A stretch of 64,000 nucleotides of DNA from Nymphaea colorata (Eukaryota > Streptophyta > Magnoliopsida > Nymphaeales > Nymphaeaceae): positions 14,552,354 through 14,616,353 of the forward strand of contig NC_045139.1 of the NCBI RefSeq assembly GCF_008831285.2, written 5' to 3'. The position numbers and the translations under genes are program-made. Shown in pieces: positions 34,548-49,799 of the stretch; positions within the stretch are counted from its first letter, which is position 1, and each line of letters begins with the position of its first letter. The notes beneath the pieces are model-generated. The model searched no databases, was not told the origin of the DNA, and saw only the letters and a program-made list of their open reading frames with translations.

Positions 34548-37500
34548 AAAAAGTAAGGATCAGAACCAAGCAGATTAAGATTCAAGAGCGGACCAGAAGC
34601 AAGAGTACCATTCCCTCGCATTCACGCCGTCCAGTACTTACCTGGTCGGCTGGCCGTGAGAAGGAAGGAAGATGACTTGCTCGCCTCCTAAGGCGGACAC
34701 CGCCGACAGCTGTGCTGGCTGCTGAAATAGAATGCTGTGTGTGCTTCTTTTTTCTTTTCTTGGAAACGGGCGGTGGCATGTTGATTGCAATGGCGACCAG
34801 CGAGTTTCAATCCTCCATCGCCCAAAATTGAAGAAACCGATGCTGGTGATAATCAAGATTCAGGTGATGGCAGTTATCAGGGAGTATAAGAGAAATAAAA
34901 AACAACATTCAGACAGAAGAGAAGATGAAGACCAAAAGGGGGAAGCGAAACGGGACAACAAAGGGAAAGAATCGGGGCGAGAGAAGTCGGAAGAGAACCA
35001 AAACAGGAAAGGGACTAATAACAAAAATATTATCACAAAAAAATAAACGATGGACAAGAGCCTTCAGAATGGGGAAGACGAATAACGGACTGAGAGATAG
35101 AGAGAGTTTGAATACTAAAAACCGCGAAGCAATCTAACATCCATTCGCGCCCCTGACCTATGGTGATGGACATAAACGGGTCGGGTCCTGTACATTTTAC
35201 AGGATCGTATCTCGATTGGATGGATGTCAAATCAATTCGATTCAATATCTGAAACAGGCAATGATTGATGGTACTAGAGTAAAACTGGAAGATGGATCAG
35301 TTTTATAAGGATAATCCATTCAAAACAGACCGCGCTTTTGAACCATCAAAACGAAAAGCATATAAATAAATAAGAACCCCTTAAGATCTAAAACCAGATC
35401 CAATAATGCAAATTTTACAGGAATAGGATTTCTCCCTCCTACACTTCCTAGGCCGCTAGCATGGCAAGATTGACTACTACTAGCCAAATAAAGAAATCCT
35501 TTCCGTGAGAGGCTCAAAGCTGTTTTGCCATCAAGTCTCATGAACTCAGATTGACTGTAGAAGCCGATCGAGAAGTTTAGCAGCAAAACACCAAGCACAG
35601 GTGAGTTTGTTCATTTCATGTGACAAATGACTACATGGTGAACTCCCTTGACGTGAAGTGAAAAGGCTGATGATGAACAGGATTCCAGTGTGACATAAAA
35701 ATGTTAGAAAAGCATCCGTTGGTAATTGAAAGAGCCAGAACAGAAAAAGAAAGGACTTTCGACATACCGGGGAGGACCAAAAACTTGTATTTGAGGAATA
35801 TTCAGGTGATTAGACAGCACAGCTATCTGAAGCATGAATGTGTGGATAAATGTTTCTCTGCAGCATCCAAAAGCTTGGAGATTATGCACACTAGTAAACC
35901 AAACATCATGTCCAGACGATTAGAAAAAACTTAAAACTGATTTTAACTGGCCAAAAAAAACTTGCACTATACGGTGACATGCTTGCATTCACATGATAAG
36001 CTCCATGATATCTACATGCATGACAGTGGCCTGCCATGTTTCTTTATGAAAAAAGATACAACTGTGGATGAAATTATTACCGCACATTTCTGATTTGATT
36101 GATAAACACAAATGAGAGAATTCAATGCACTGCAGTTTGTACGATGAAGAATCAGAAGTCTATCTAAATAAACAAAACTAGAAAAATGAAAAACAAGAAC
36201 ACCACATCCAGATCGAATGCAAATTGAAATCTAAGAGCACTCGGCCAAGGAGAAGCATCTAATCCAAATGTCCTGAAACTACTAGGAAAAAACATGCCTT
36301 GGGAAATCCAACTAGCCACAATATTTGATCGCACAGCAATGCCCTACAGAGTCAAACTTACGGCAAACCATAAATCACAGAACAAGACAATTGCCAGACA
36401 AGAAAAATTTTGAGATATCCACAAGCCATTCTACCCAAAATCAAAGGAAGAAAACTTGAATTTGATTCCCTAAAATGTGCAGGTAGTAAACCTATTAGAG
36501 AATTTTTCCTTTTGTGTTCATCCACTCCATGCCTCAAGAACATCGTAACCAGCCTATACAGCAAGCCTTTTGTTTGAGCAAGGAGTAATGAGAAAGGAAT
36601 ACTAGGTTCTAACCATCCGGGAATAACAGCAAACTGTTCAAGCCTTTGAAATGCTGTCTAGAGACCTTACGAAGCCTGTGAGAGATGCCATAAACTAGAG
36701 ACCAGACCAAGAAAACAAACCACAGTATCTTTCATTAACATGAAACCCATTGACATACACAAAGAAACATGCAGGCTCTTTGGTTACTTGATATAGGTTT
36801 AGAGGATTATGACTTATTTGAATTCACGACTTTCATCCAGTAGTTGTGTTGAACAGGTGAAGATAAGGAAACTTAAGGACAATCAACCATTATGACCACA
36901 TACTTCAATATTTTCTTGTTCATTTATCCTTATGCTTTATTTGGAAGCTTGATCAAACACACTTGAAAGCATTTGCATAAAAGAACTAAACCCACATAAC
37001 ATGGTAAACCTGATCTACTTCGACAAAAGCTAAAATGGTGCACGGCCTTTTTCTGCATTGTTAAGACCTTGTTGGAATTTAAAAGCGTAGGTTTAGCATG
37101 AAATCAATCTTATTCCAAATTACTTTGGAGACTTAAACAAGGTTGCTTGCATGGTTCTACCTTTTAGCATCGTCCAGCCCCATCAGAATATAACTTGAAA
37201 ATCTGGGAGGGGTTATCAGTCAATTCTATTCTACATAGATATTTCTAGATCATGTATTGAAGGGCAGTTTCATTCCACTCCGGACATCTCAACTATGGGA
37301 CTGTAATCTATGCTCCATTAGTAAACTGTGCTTCAGCGGGGAAAGAAGAATTACATATTTACATTCAACCTCTTACTTTTCTTCACAGGGTCAGGGCTTC
37401 AAGAAGAACTCAAAAACTAATGGAATGGTCCACCTTGTGATTGGGTTAGTGTTCTTTTTGAAATGAATAAATGCCTTTATTCCCATGTATAATCGGCCGA

Positions 37501-38365
37501 TTTAGGGTGAGTCCTGCTGATTTTAATAACCCTGAATGGCTCCGTTAATTTACTGCATCCAACTAATTTATATCTTGGTCAGATCAGAAATCGGACTTAA
37601 ATGCTTTGAACTGAATCCGTATCAAATGGAGGTATACCTATGGTGGCAATATAATGGGATCAGATCCTTATACAATCTCATATTCAAACACCTCCGCATG
37701 CCAAACTAGTCCCAGAAATCTCACTAGCATTAGGACGTATTCCAACTAAACGGACGATCACAGCAATGGGATGCTACTTTGAATAAATTCAGACAATTAA
37801 CATTAAAAACATCATTTCAATGAAGATGATCAACGGGCTAATGGAGTTCGTGTTGTACTTGTAACCACAGATACTATACTCTCTCTGGCAGGCGGCAGAC
37901 CCGTCTTTTGCTTTGGTTCTGCTTCTCTTATATAACTTAGTGCATTTTTCTTGAGCATAAAAGAAATTACAATTGAAAATCTATTTGTTCAATACGCCCC
38001 ATACTGGTGGAGATGTTCACAAAAATTGAGATTTGCATATGAGCAAGAGCATCGTGCAGAGGAGTTTTTCATTATAGGCATGTGGCAGCTAGTTCATTCT
38101 AGCGGGTGATTTACAGATTCACTAAACTTTTGTGTTTTAAGACTATCTACTTACTTCTTTGGTAGACATTAACAACTGCCTTATATACGCCATTTGTCTC
38201 AAACATGTGTTGATGATTCCTCTATATTTCATGACAATTTGTGGAGTGGGTTTAAGTTTGATAACAGTTTACTGCAGATTTGCCTTCAAAAGTATGTTCA
38301 TGTGTCTCAACTTTGCCTTGTCAATTGCATTTTGGACTAATTAATTTCCTTCTGCTATCCTGATT
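34548..38365. other. Gene-poor stretch
   Basis: No gene is recognised. On the minus strand a possible exon end lies at about 34640, where an open frame over 34640-34740 meets a strong donor (CAG|gtaagtac), but its peptide matches no family I know. The rest is AT-rich with scattered short open frames. Confidence 0.35.
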
Positions 38366-38566
38366 TTGTTATTGAGATGTATTGCGACATGTAGTGGTGG
38401 TACTTTCAGAATCAGTGATATTGCTGTTGAGATGCATTTCCCACCTTTTTGTCCCTTCGAAGAAATTAGCACTGATCTACTTAAGTTTATTATGAAGGTA
38501 AGAGCATTTTGCATCAAAGGAGGAACCTCCATGGAACAGGACTCTTATGCTGAGGAGACTACGTAG
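38366..38566 (+). other. Unidentified short open frame, possible exon
   Basis: A 66-codon frame contains a compositionally protein-like stretch (GGTFRISDIAVEMHFPPFCP, then FEEISTDLLKFIMK) that meets a donor-like GTAAGA at about 38497. It could be an exon of an unannotated or decayed gene. I do not recognise the family, and no partner exon was found nearby. Chance is the default explanation. Confidence 0.2.
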
Positions 38567-41500
38567 GCAACTCAGGAACGCGAGCAACTTGTATATATAT
38601 TCAATATTCGTATCTTTCTCTGCGTGTCTCTTTGCTTCATGATCCGGTGGTCAATAAGCATAGAGCATGTGGATGCATATTGTCGAAGGAAGTGTTATTT
38701 TCGTTTTCTTATGGTGTAAATTGATCACTGTTAAGTGCATAAAGTTTTCCATCGTCTTCTGTCAAATGAATACAACGAACGATTTGCAAGAATCACTGTG
38801 ATCAGAATGTAACCATGATTGTCAATATTTTCAGAGTGGTCCCTAATGTGTAATATTACGATACATAATCTGATGGTTCCCTACGTAACATCTGTCTGTC
38901 TACTGAAAAGGAAAAAAGTGAAAGAGTTCTAACATACCATCAAAATACTGCTGGCGACAGATTTTACCGATAATGCGCTCTATGAACATCGTGTGAGCAG
39001 GTAGCTAGGGTACTCTCTGGGGACAAGGCCAACTCATGTAAGTGGGTTCTGCCTCTCAAATTGGTATGTGAATGATGGGGTCTGATAAAGCCTAGCTGCC
39101 TATCTATATGGAAGGAACACTCAATATGTTCATTTATTTTTCATTCCCCGTCAATGACCATGGGTTCAGTGTGCATAATTAGTAACTTCACCAGCTTCTG
39201 TTGCTATAAAAAAGAACTTGAAAAAGTAATTTCTGCTCAATTTGAGAGAGAGAGAGAGAGAGAGAGGACATATTGGGCATTGAACTGAATGAAAATTCGG
39301 TGATCTCGTTCAAATTTCTTACGCTTTTTAAATCAGTATTCTCTTCCGATTATTCATATGCATTGGAGAAAAGAAAAGAGAATAAAGCAACAACCACTCT
39401 ATAGCAGGGCTCAGTGGCGTCTCCCCACAACTGGAAAGGCTGTGGTCCAGTGACTTGTGTTTGCTGTGACAACATTACACGTTGCCTCCGTGTAGGGTCA
39501 CCAGCATTACTAAATGCACAGGACTGTGGACGGGCATCTGTCATAGTATGAAGCTCTTTCCTTTTGCTTTTATTCGATCGATTGAGCAGGTACGCCATTG
39601 ATTGCCTCGCTCTCTTGACCATCCTATATGTAGATCCGATCTTGTAAACGGTTTGAGACTCAAAGTTGGGTTCCGCTGGATTATGAATATCGGGTGTCTA
39701 TATCATGCTTGAGAAGTAGGTGATCTCCTGGTAGAAAAAGTCGCCAAATGATAAGTAATGCTACTGGTCGGGTTGGGTGGCATGTATTAATCACGTCTTC
39801 AGTTTGAGACTTGCTATCGTGATGGTAGTCAGAGTGTTGATCTGGGATTAGGGATGCCGCTCTGGAGGCCAAATAGGCCGGTGCTTGTCCCCCACTCTCC
39901 TCCTAGTGGAAAAGGTCCAAAATTGACCGCTGAGGTTGATGCATGCTCTGCAAGAGTCCAAGTTGGCAACTGTGCATGAAGCATGAGTCCATACTATACA
40001 TGAGTATACGGTCTTTGGACAGCCAGTAAGTCTTTAAATTTGGAAGAGTCCAAGTTTGCAACTGTAGAGGAATTCACACTAGAGATGGAAGCATGGTTTG
40101 GTGAGCAGGCCTGCTTCTGGCAACACTTGGACAGGTTGACCCTTCCTTTGATTGCAGAAAATGGGAAGCAAACTTTTCTCCCTTCAGATCTTCTTGTTTG
40201 AATTAATTTTGGAATTGCATTGTTCAATCTCTATCACGTTTGATTCAGCTGGATGCTGACCCACAGATTAGGTTGCATGAGATGGGTCTGGCTTGTGATT
40301 GCTGTAATTTTTATAAGAAAAGGATTAATATCGATCCGTAGTGCAGAGGGACTGTGAAACTTCTATTGTCGAGAACATCTTCATTGACGTGCTGCTAATG
40401 GTGTGAAAGACAGTAATGTTGCAAACAAGTGGTTTAACACCGCACATAATTCAGTAGGTCCTTTGGGCAGTAAGATTCATCCTGCTCACCTAGATTGCAA
40501 TGGGAAACATGAAAACTGTAGACTAAATATTTGTTGTATATCCCTGAGACCGTAGCCAAATGACGTTTCCAAATAACTGGAAAGCAAACTAGATTCAATC
40601 AGGTTTGGTATGAATTTCTTCGAACTTGCCCTTGAGGATGAAGCTAGCTCGTCGCAGACATACCCACTGAGCGTATGTTTACACTTGTTTCATTTCTGGT
40701 AAACTCACTTGACAAACAATATCACAAAATAAGCCTCCGAAGTTTATTTCCTTTAGAAATGAGCAGCCATGGAGAAAATCAAATCTGATATTAGACCAGT
40801 GGTAAAGGTACATGTGTGGGCAATTGCCTATATAAACTACTTATTTCTATATTGGTACCTCATAGTCATTTCAACATTTATATATTGACTGTCTTTCAAA
40901 AGTTTTTTTTTGTGTAATAGTGTTCTTCAACCACAACTTTCAACTCCGCCACTGGTCTAAATCATTCATGGAGCAGCTGTAGAACCCCTTAAGCACGACA
41001 AAATTTTCAAAATATTATGATAAGACATGAGCAAAGGAGGACGGACAAATTGATGGATAACCAAATAGCTTGACAGATGGACGTCAAAGCTTGAAAATCA
41101 GCATAACTTACATGTGCCTCTGTCGAGGAATATTTGTCAGCAGATGAAGACATATATGTTATCTTTGTACCAACAAAGGGAGAAAAGAATCCCCAGCAAA
41201 GGGCAACATATGCAAAGAAGTGAGAGTTGAATGACAAACTTTTAAGAGTTAAATGTTTCATGTTCAATTGAATGTTTGACGCACATAATTTACTTGAGAA
41301 TAATAGATTGTGGCATCCTAATGTCTTACGTTTTTCCACAAATTAAGTAAGAGCAATGACTAATTTGCTATTAGCCCTTGAATACACACTGAAATTTGTG
41401 ACATTATATTATATATGCACCGATCATTGTTTATTAAAATGAAACGTAGCTGAATGATATTTTTAAGGCTAAAGTATCGACGAAATTTCTGCGTTGCAAA

Positions 41501-44164
41501 TCTTTGCAGAAAACATACGTATCCGTTGTAATTAGGTGAACCAAATGCAAAATCAACATATTGGTCGCACAGTAAAAATAAAGAAATATGCTGTAAGTAT
41601 CAAATATTTTGGTATTGAATTGTTAAGTTCTTTTGGTACTCATGCGGTAAGCTAGAAGACGATGTGACAGAACTCTCCATTCTCCTTGGTTGGGTTGTTG
41701 AATGACACGATACCGCTAGAATGTTAGGTTCTGCTCAACAGCCAAGAAGGGAACAAGCTGCTAAAGTCACGAGTCACGGCTCTGTGAAAACTCTTAGCAT
41801 GAATTATATCTAAAGCCTGAAAGAATCGTTTACAGCTGGAGAGGGGCAGGCTATGATGCCAAGAGTGAGATAAGCTGTAGATTAATGTTCTTTTTGAAAA
41901 TTTTAACCATAAGAATTGTGATTTCCAAATCCAAAGCTTAAGAACTCCCTTCGATCTACAGCTTTTATTTTATAAAGACTTGACAATCGATAATCTGAAC
42001 TTTGCTCCTGGCTTGTACTGGTCATATTTCTGCAGTAATTTTTGTGCACATATTCTCGACCTTTTCGGACATCAGACGCTTTTGTAAAGTCAAAATTCAT
42101 AGTAAAAATGTCTACATAAAATGCATTACACTTCTAAGAAATTTTCACAAAAATATGATCAAGTTTTGGTTATGTAACAAAAGTACATTTAAGTTTGAAT
42201 TTCTTTTATTTACTTAAGCATGTTTTTGTTAATATTCCATTAAAACTTAAAAGAACTTGCTTGTATGTCGCTCTACGCATCCAATGCTTCTCCCAGTGGA
42301 AGATACATCCTTCGGTTAAACATATTATCATGTTGATGAACTGTTGGAAAGATACTGCGAATTCATGTACAAAGGCTATTAACGAATCAGGCTCTCATCA
42401 ATGCTACATTTTTTTATTCCCAAGATTTTACCCAAAAAAGAGGGTGCGCTACCAAATACATGGAAGTGCCATAAATGAGCTAAAAAAAGATAATGATATA
42501 AAATGACCTAATTTGAGCTGTCCTTGTCTAGGTATATATTCATAGCCTTAAGAATGCTGCTTTTCCACGGCACCAGCAGTATTTCCAAATCATATCTCTA
42601 GCATAGGCTTCTTTATGTGAGGCTCTTAGCTTACCATTCTTGAATTTGGTGGGGCACGATAAGATAAGGTTACTATCGCGTGTTTTTTATATTAAATGGT
42701 CATGAAACTATGGGAAATGATGTAAAGAGAATTTGCAATAACTCTTTTTTTGTTTATTTGGCTGAAGGAAAGAATATTTTAATATATAACGGTGTATAAA
42801 TGTCATAACAAAAGCTAAAGAAATTTGGGTCGTTTTCACTTAGAAGCCCAACAAAGAACGAGCTTCATCTTTTCTTATTTTTCTGGTTCAAGAGTGTTAA
42901 ATCATGAGGCAAAAGTTTTATGTTTTTTCCAAAAACATATGCAGGTCCAGATTAAGGAAGTTTAGGAACATGAATCCCGTTTTTGAGATCATGTCCAAAA
43001 GATGGAGTTCTCGATATGAAAGTTTTATGAATTTGTTGACAGGAAAAACATGACAATTATTTGATGGCACATTGTCACGTGTTCATGTTTGATTGTAGTT
43101 GAAGGAACAATAAAAACATGGAGGCAATTAATCAATGACTTCCTCATAAAGATAGAGAGATGTAGAGCCGACCAGTGTACATGGATATGTGAAGAGAGTA
43201 AGGGTGAAATCCAGTTGAGCACAAGTCATATTTCATGAAAGTAAAGACGTCAACCGATTAGATTCGGTTCAGAAGTAGCAATTGTCACATAGATTTTTTA
43301 TTGCAGCCTAATTTGATTAGAAATTGGTTTTTATTCAAGATTAAAATTTTCACATGTAACCATCATTAGTTATCAAGGGAGGGAGGGTGGCGCTTTGCCC
43401 CATACCTCCAGTGTCTGGGATGTTTGGAAAAGTGGGTACGAGAGCAGGATACCCGTTAACTAAAATGTTGTGCATTCACTATTTACAGTTTAACAAAGTA
43501 GCATCTACGGTAATTAAATTCGACGTGACTTTCACCAGTCTGCTAGTCCGACCAGCTTCGATGTTGGTAAAGTTAAAAGTGATGGTAAATTTAGAGTTAA
43601 CTTGATAGGGACAAGGGCCCGGTGGCGACCTATGATCCTAAGAAGGTTCCTGGTTATCAACAAAGGAGAAAAGGAGAGAAAGAGCAGAGAAAAGCTGATT
43701 CTACATGCATCACTCTAGAAGGGAATGGAAAAATGATGCATGGGGCGCAGATATGACTAGGGATCGATGCAAAAGGTTTGGAATATCCAAGGCATACGTG
43801 AAAATGACAAAACCCTCGTACCAAATCTGACCTATTTACAGTTTTACCTAAAGTCTGCACAAGTTTGATTAAGCCACATTGCATGTCATTAATTCATTGA
43901 TTTTATCTTATATTATTATGAAGCCATCATTGATAATGTTGGATCTAAAATTTGAGGTGATCCGATCCATGCAGATTTGAACCAATTAATGACGTCTCAA
44001 CCTCAGATCAGAAATCCACCGTTTGTTTGAATGATAGATCCCTCCCAGCTTAGATCTCGTGTCAACCTTGGACCTAATTAAGACCCAGGCTGTCGAACAT
44101 GGCCTTAGTTTAATTTGGAAGAACATGACCTCGTTGCGTAAGCCACTTGTGGGGCGCCTCATAT

Positions 44165-44256
44165 GGACACAATCAAGGGGACACAGGACACACTGTTTTT
44201 GTATAGTTTTCTTAGATACAAACACGGGCACAGGGCACACTATTTTTTGTATAGTT
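44165..44256. repeat. Approximate 48-bp tandem duplication
   Basis: The unit acacaggacacactgttttt (44181) recurs, diverged, as gcacagggcacactattttt (44228), followed in both by gtatagtt. The period is about 48 bp. Confidence 0.75.
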
Positions 44257-44364
44257 GCCATCAAGAACAGGATACAAAAGGGACGTGACTAGGGGTATCC
44301 CTCTGATATAAGCAACCAGCAAACACGCACATAAACGCACTCTCTCTGCTCTCATAAGGATGTA

Positions 44365-44429
<65 letters not shown>
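44365..44429. repeat. Compound (CT)n(TA)n microsatellite
   Basis: About 13 CT units run directly into about 20 TA units. The same CT-to-TA arrangement is seen at about 60410-60472 and 15657-15705, and a (TA)n(GA)n version at 55018-55106. Confidence 0.95.
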
Positions 44430-44432
<3 letters not shown>

Positions 44433-47400
44433 CAGTTTAAACTTTAAAATTACTCAACCATATAATCCATTGTCCAATCTAACATAATAGACGGTTAAAA
44501 AAATAAGGAGAAAAAGGTGATAAACATATTGTCATTATCTAATATTAGTTTACATCTTTTTTTCATTGTTTTTCTTTCAATAATCTATCTGTTTTAGATG
44601 AATAGTCTCTAAATAACCAAAGTCATCGCTATATATATATATATATATATATGGACGAGTAATTAAAATTTAGTACCGTTGATTCTTCGTAATATTGAAT
44701 CAACAGCACGTTGAGTCACCCTAACCCGACTGATTTGCGAGCGAATTTTTAATTTTCTTAACATGAAAAGTTTTTTGGGGGCATTTGAGTGCCATTAGAA
44801 TTGTCCAATCTTGACAAACCTTGATTTTGTAAAAGGGAGTAGAAAACCTGAACCCCGGCTCTCAAGTTATGTATAAAAAAAGCCAAGTTCAGAGTGTGTA
44901 TTCCCCAAACAAATGAACCGAGTTTTGGAAACTCATTAAAAAATCTCGATTTACAAAACCAAGGTTTCAGGAAACTGAGTCAAATGAGATTGTCATCCAA
45001 ACGCCTCCTTAAGTTGAGAATGTTACCAAATTCAAACTGATTATAGTGTGACATAGGCTGTGAAAAATTGCTCGTGAAAAGATTGCTGGTGATTGAAGAT
45101 TCGAACTAAATTCACTTGATATTGATGGTATTGATGGGCCCCGGTGGAGCAGGACGCTGATGAGCAAAGGAAAGAATTGATTGTAAGTTACCATATACGA
45201 TCTAAAGTCCCCTGTGACCATTTCTAAATTAAAAGAAAAAGAAAGCTAAGATAAATTCTCATTTTTAACTTCCGATGTTAAATTCTCGCTCTCTGCAACA
45301 AACTGTTAAGGCACAGTATGACAGTAGTATCCTGGCATGAGCTGCCGCAGTCTGAAACGCCCATTATAAAGAAAAATGGAGATCTTCTCTCTCTAGAATC
45401 ATGTTCATCACTGTGGAGCAACCTCCATTGTCAAAAGACTGGACCACCGAGATGCCTTTCATCTTCTTTACACTGTTCAGAGAAAGAATCGAGCCAATCT
45501 GCAGGGTAAGCGGATTGAAAGATGCTAAAATCGATGGCTTCGAATATAATCTTCCAACAAAAGAGAGAGGGATTTAGTTTTAGTTGATGCTTGAACATCA
45601 ATTGCCGGGAATGAGGAAGCAGTAAACGCAATTGCCCGACTTTTGAACTTAATTTGCTCACGACATGCATGCTACCTTGATGACCGAACGTTTTACATTG
45701 GCGAGAATTTGAAACTTTGGTCTCCTTGCATTATATCACCAGATCAATCAAAAAGAAAATTAAAAAAGAATTTTTTTTTAAAAAAAAAATCAATATTACC
45801 AAAAAATTTTCCTTCATGAAAAGAAAAAGTCATCTCAGTTTTTTCTCTAGAAAATTTTGAAGAAAGGCCAATTTTGTTATTGTTTATATATATTTCACAA
45901 GTTTGACAGACATGAATGGACCACTCTAAAGAAGTTGTTTTGTATAATCCAAGCAAAACAAAAACATCCGCAACTTTTAATATTATCGCTCTTTTTTCCA
46001 CCTTTTGGATCCAAGGTAAGTTCAGAATCTCTGTGGTTTTATGATACACCTTTCAACTTAAGTGTCATATATGCGACCTTTTGCAACCTAAAATAATAAC
46101 ACAGATGGGAATCGAATTGACAAACTGGTAATAGAGAAATTGATGAAACTGGTCAAATAAGTCTTAACTCTGCTACTTTACTTTATTGTTTTTATTGATG
46201 TTGTTCGCATAAAGTTTAGTAGTTGGATTTTGGCTTAATTGAAAAGAAAAATGTCATGCATGTAATGGAGACATATGGAGCATTTGACGTGGACTGAAAG
46301 AATTCCTATGTCCAAGGACTGCATTTATAGTTCTTAAGATCAATAATACAGATGGTGTTGATTATATGTATGCTCAATTTCTCTCTAAGCATAAGATATA
46401 TAAAACTTCGATACGCTCCGCTGGATCGGGTACTGCTGGGTACACTATTAGCTTCAAAAAGTTTCAGGTACTTATCCAATGAGATGAAACGTCGTAGCTC
46501 TGAAGACTTCCAATGCAGGCTCCAATAGTACAATGCTAATTTGCTACAACCGGTACGAGTTTCTTACCGTCTACACTTTTTCTTCCCTCTGGATTTTACC
46601 AGCTACACGGAAACCGGTTATTTGTGAATGAACTAATTATACAGGGACGAAAATTAAGAAGAGGGAATGTGTCTGCCAAGGATACTGGTAACAAAGAACA
46701 ACTATAAGAACGTTATTTACTTAACCAAATATATATTGTAGTCGGTTGTTATAATTCTGCTGTATACCAAATATACATACATACACGTATATATATATAT
46801 ATGCAATTAAAGCAGCACACCAAATTGGAGAGGACAAGTTGGTAAAGAAGCAAAGTCATAGTACCTGTCCCTTTCGAAAGCTCGGGGTTTGCCTGCCTTG
46901 CGAGTGTACATATTTTGACCGAAGAGACTTCATTTTCATACAAAAATATTTTGACAAATGTCTTCTTTTTGCTTGATGTGAGGTTGTAAGTGGCGTGATG
47001 GTCAAGGAAATGTTAATATCATATGGAGTCCCGCGAGCACTCAACAGCAGCAATTGTTTTAAATCCTTTCCTTTTCAACAGGCTTATCATTACAAAAAGA
47101 TAGTCTTCACAAAATGTATTCGAGTATTAAAAAGACACCGAGTTATGATGGTGGCCGGGATTGAGTAAACCAGAAAGAAACCACAATATATATATATATA
47201 TATATGCATAATTGATAAAATAAGCTCGGCAGGGTCTCCTAGGTCAAATATTAGATATTTTTTTAATCAAATTCCCTTTCCTATGAATCCCGAGGACATT
47301 TTTTTGCAGGTCCGCCAGGAATGGGCAAGAAGATTGATGACACAAAAACCAACACGAGAGAAAGATAGAGGAGGAGGAGGAGATCTCAAATTTGGTTTGG

Positions 47401-49799
47401 ATCCGACCCGATTCTACTCTACCATGATTGCTTCTTGCTTTGAATTTTATCTGGATCCGACCCAATTCCACCCATCTAGCTACACAGGGGCATGTATGTA
47501 GGTTTCATGTTTTTCTAAAAAAAAAAAAACTTAGAGCATGTCCTGATGCATTGGATATGGACAGTGTTGTCTAATATGGATTAGCATGATCAGATTCAGA
47601 TCCAAAACGTACTGTTATGTTACCCATTCGAAGCAAAACCAGATCAAGATTCTCTCTATCTCTCTCTGTGAATGGGAATAAAATAAAGGCGAAAAAGGAA
47701 AAGATGAGAGCTTTAAAATTCTCCGATGGTGGGGTTGAGCTCGAACGCTTTCAGCCCGCACGCATATACAGCGAGAGAGGGTAAGGAAGCAGGGCAGAAT
47801 TAACAAAGCCCTAAAAGAAAAGGTGAAGAATCAAATGTGGGTATGTGTGGCCTTCCGTCCATAATCTATAAAATATGATTGCAACTAAAGAAAGCAAAAA
47901 GTTCGCTGATACTTAAATGATGCACTAAAAGGATGCCAACTAAGGAAAAAATACCGCTAGTTAATTTCTTTCTTCTCTCCAAACTGCTTATTTAAATGAA
48001 AACAGAGAGTGTGGGTGGTGGTGTTCTGGTATTGAACTTTTTATAGCACATATGTGAGTAAAGTTGGATTAGAGAGCTTAAAAATAAATAACCAATTTAG
48101 GTTGACTGCTGTCTTTGATTCCTGCGAGTGCTACTCTTCTGTGCCGCAAAATGTAGAAGTGTTATATCGAGTCGAAGGAGCCGACTTGACTTGAACACCG
48201 ACGCAACCCAAGACTTCAGAAGCAAGGAGAATAGGAAGGAGGCTTTCCGCTCACCGAAAATCTGAAGATTAACCTCCTCTGTTGGTGACGATTGCTAATC
48301 TAAACCTTTTTTTTTTTTCAAATATCGGAGAAGAGAAAGAAGCAAATGGTTGCCACTAATTGCGACTTGACACATTTGGAAGATGGGATTTCGGTGTTTG
48401 CTTAAAGTGCCCACTAAACCAAAAGAAGGAAAAGCTGTGCGTTGATGGAAAAAATTTTGCTGGTCTTAAATCGAGTGAAGGGCGGTACAACCACAATTCG
48501 AGCTGTGTGATGCACCTACTAAAGTGGAGAAGAAAAGAAACTCTTTCACATTCAAGAAATCACCTAGTTTTCCAACAACCTAATCTACGGGCTTTTCCTA
48601 TTTCGCTTGAAAGCACGTTAAAAAATTCACTCGGTAGTTCCTGAAAAATCCATCCATGGCTCATGCAAAATATATGTTTTTCGATAAGAACGAGGTGAGC
48701 ATTTTTCAGAAATCGAGGAGGAAGGAAACTGTGGAAACAATAAATTTACTTCTCTCTTTTTTTCAAACTTCAGGGAAAAAAAAGTATGAATTAAAAAATT
48801 TAATATATAAAAGAAGTAAACAGAGGAATAATTTGAGCTTTTCTTCTGTTAAGGCCTAATATTCAGATCCTTGGTTTCCTCAACCCAGAAAAAAAAAATA
48901 GAGTCCCAAACAAAAGGTAATCACGGGTTGCTGATTTAACACAGGAAAGCTAATAAAGCCTTAAAAAAGGACTTTTACTGTATTATAAATAAAAGGCAAA
49001 AGCAAAGCTAAGAATAGGAAAAGCCTGGTTTAGGGAAGAAAACCTGGGGTTGAGAGAGATTTAGCACTGAGAAAGAGAAAGAGAGATGGAGAGAAACTGC
49101 ATCTGTAAAAGTCAATCAATGAATCAATCATGCATTGTATTGAAAAAGTTACAAGGTGCAGAGTATGGCTGCTGCCTTTAACTTAGAGGCCCTTTTAACC
49201 CTCACCAGCTCTAAAAATCATTCCCACTCAAATCAAGGTCTATTCTCTCTCACTTAGACATAAGAAGCAGAAGAAAAAGACAGAAAGTTCCACGTCATAA
49301 TTCTAAAGGAAAGGCTTATCAGAAAATATTCAAAGTGCCCAAGGGAAAAAGAAGAGAGAGAGAGAAATTGGTATGAATCTGGATGATTCCTCTCTTAGGT
49401 CGGCCTCATCCACTCTGCTTTGCAGTATTCTCTTCTCTCCTTTTTCTGGCTTGTGGGTTTTTCTTTTCTCCGCCTCCTCTTTTGCTAATTCGGTTATTTT
49501 TGCCGACCTTGGACCTCAATTTCCCTTCATAATCATCACAGTATCTCTCACATCTACCCTTCTAAGATTGGGACACCACCATCTCTGCACTTCCCAGCTT
49601 CTCTTTTCTCTGTTTTCCATCTGTGGGAAGAGAATTAAGGCCGAGCTTTTCAGAGAAAGGAAGAGATGGGGTTTTTCATATCTTCTTCGTGAGGAATATC
49701 ATTTCTCCATGGGCAGAGAAAAGATGGTGTTCATGGTTTTAGGTCAGGTCGCTGTAGTTTTTGGTTTGCAGACCCTCTCAGACAAGTAATCCAGCGTTG

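Larger units (their letters stand above)
38567..49799. other. Long intergenic stretch with microsatellites
   Basis: No gene is recognised in about 11 kb. Content noted: a (GA)n tract at about 39244-39266, a tandem duplication at 44165-44256, a compound (CT)n(TA)n microsatellite at about 44365-44429, (TA)n at 44631-44652 and near 46790-46802, and a repeated ggatccgacccgattctac-like word at about 47396 and 47451. A 138-codon open frame at 49373-49789, just upstream of the IDD gene, has no family resemblance. Confidence 0.45.
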
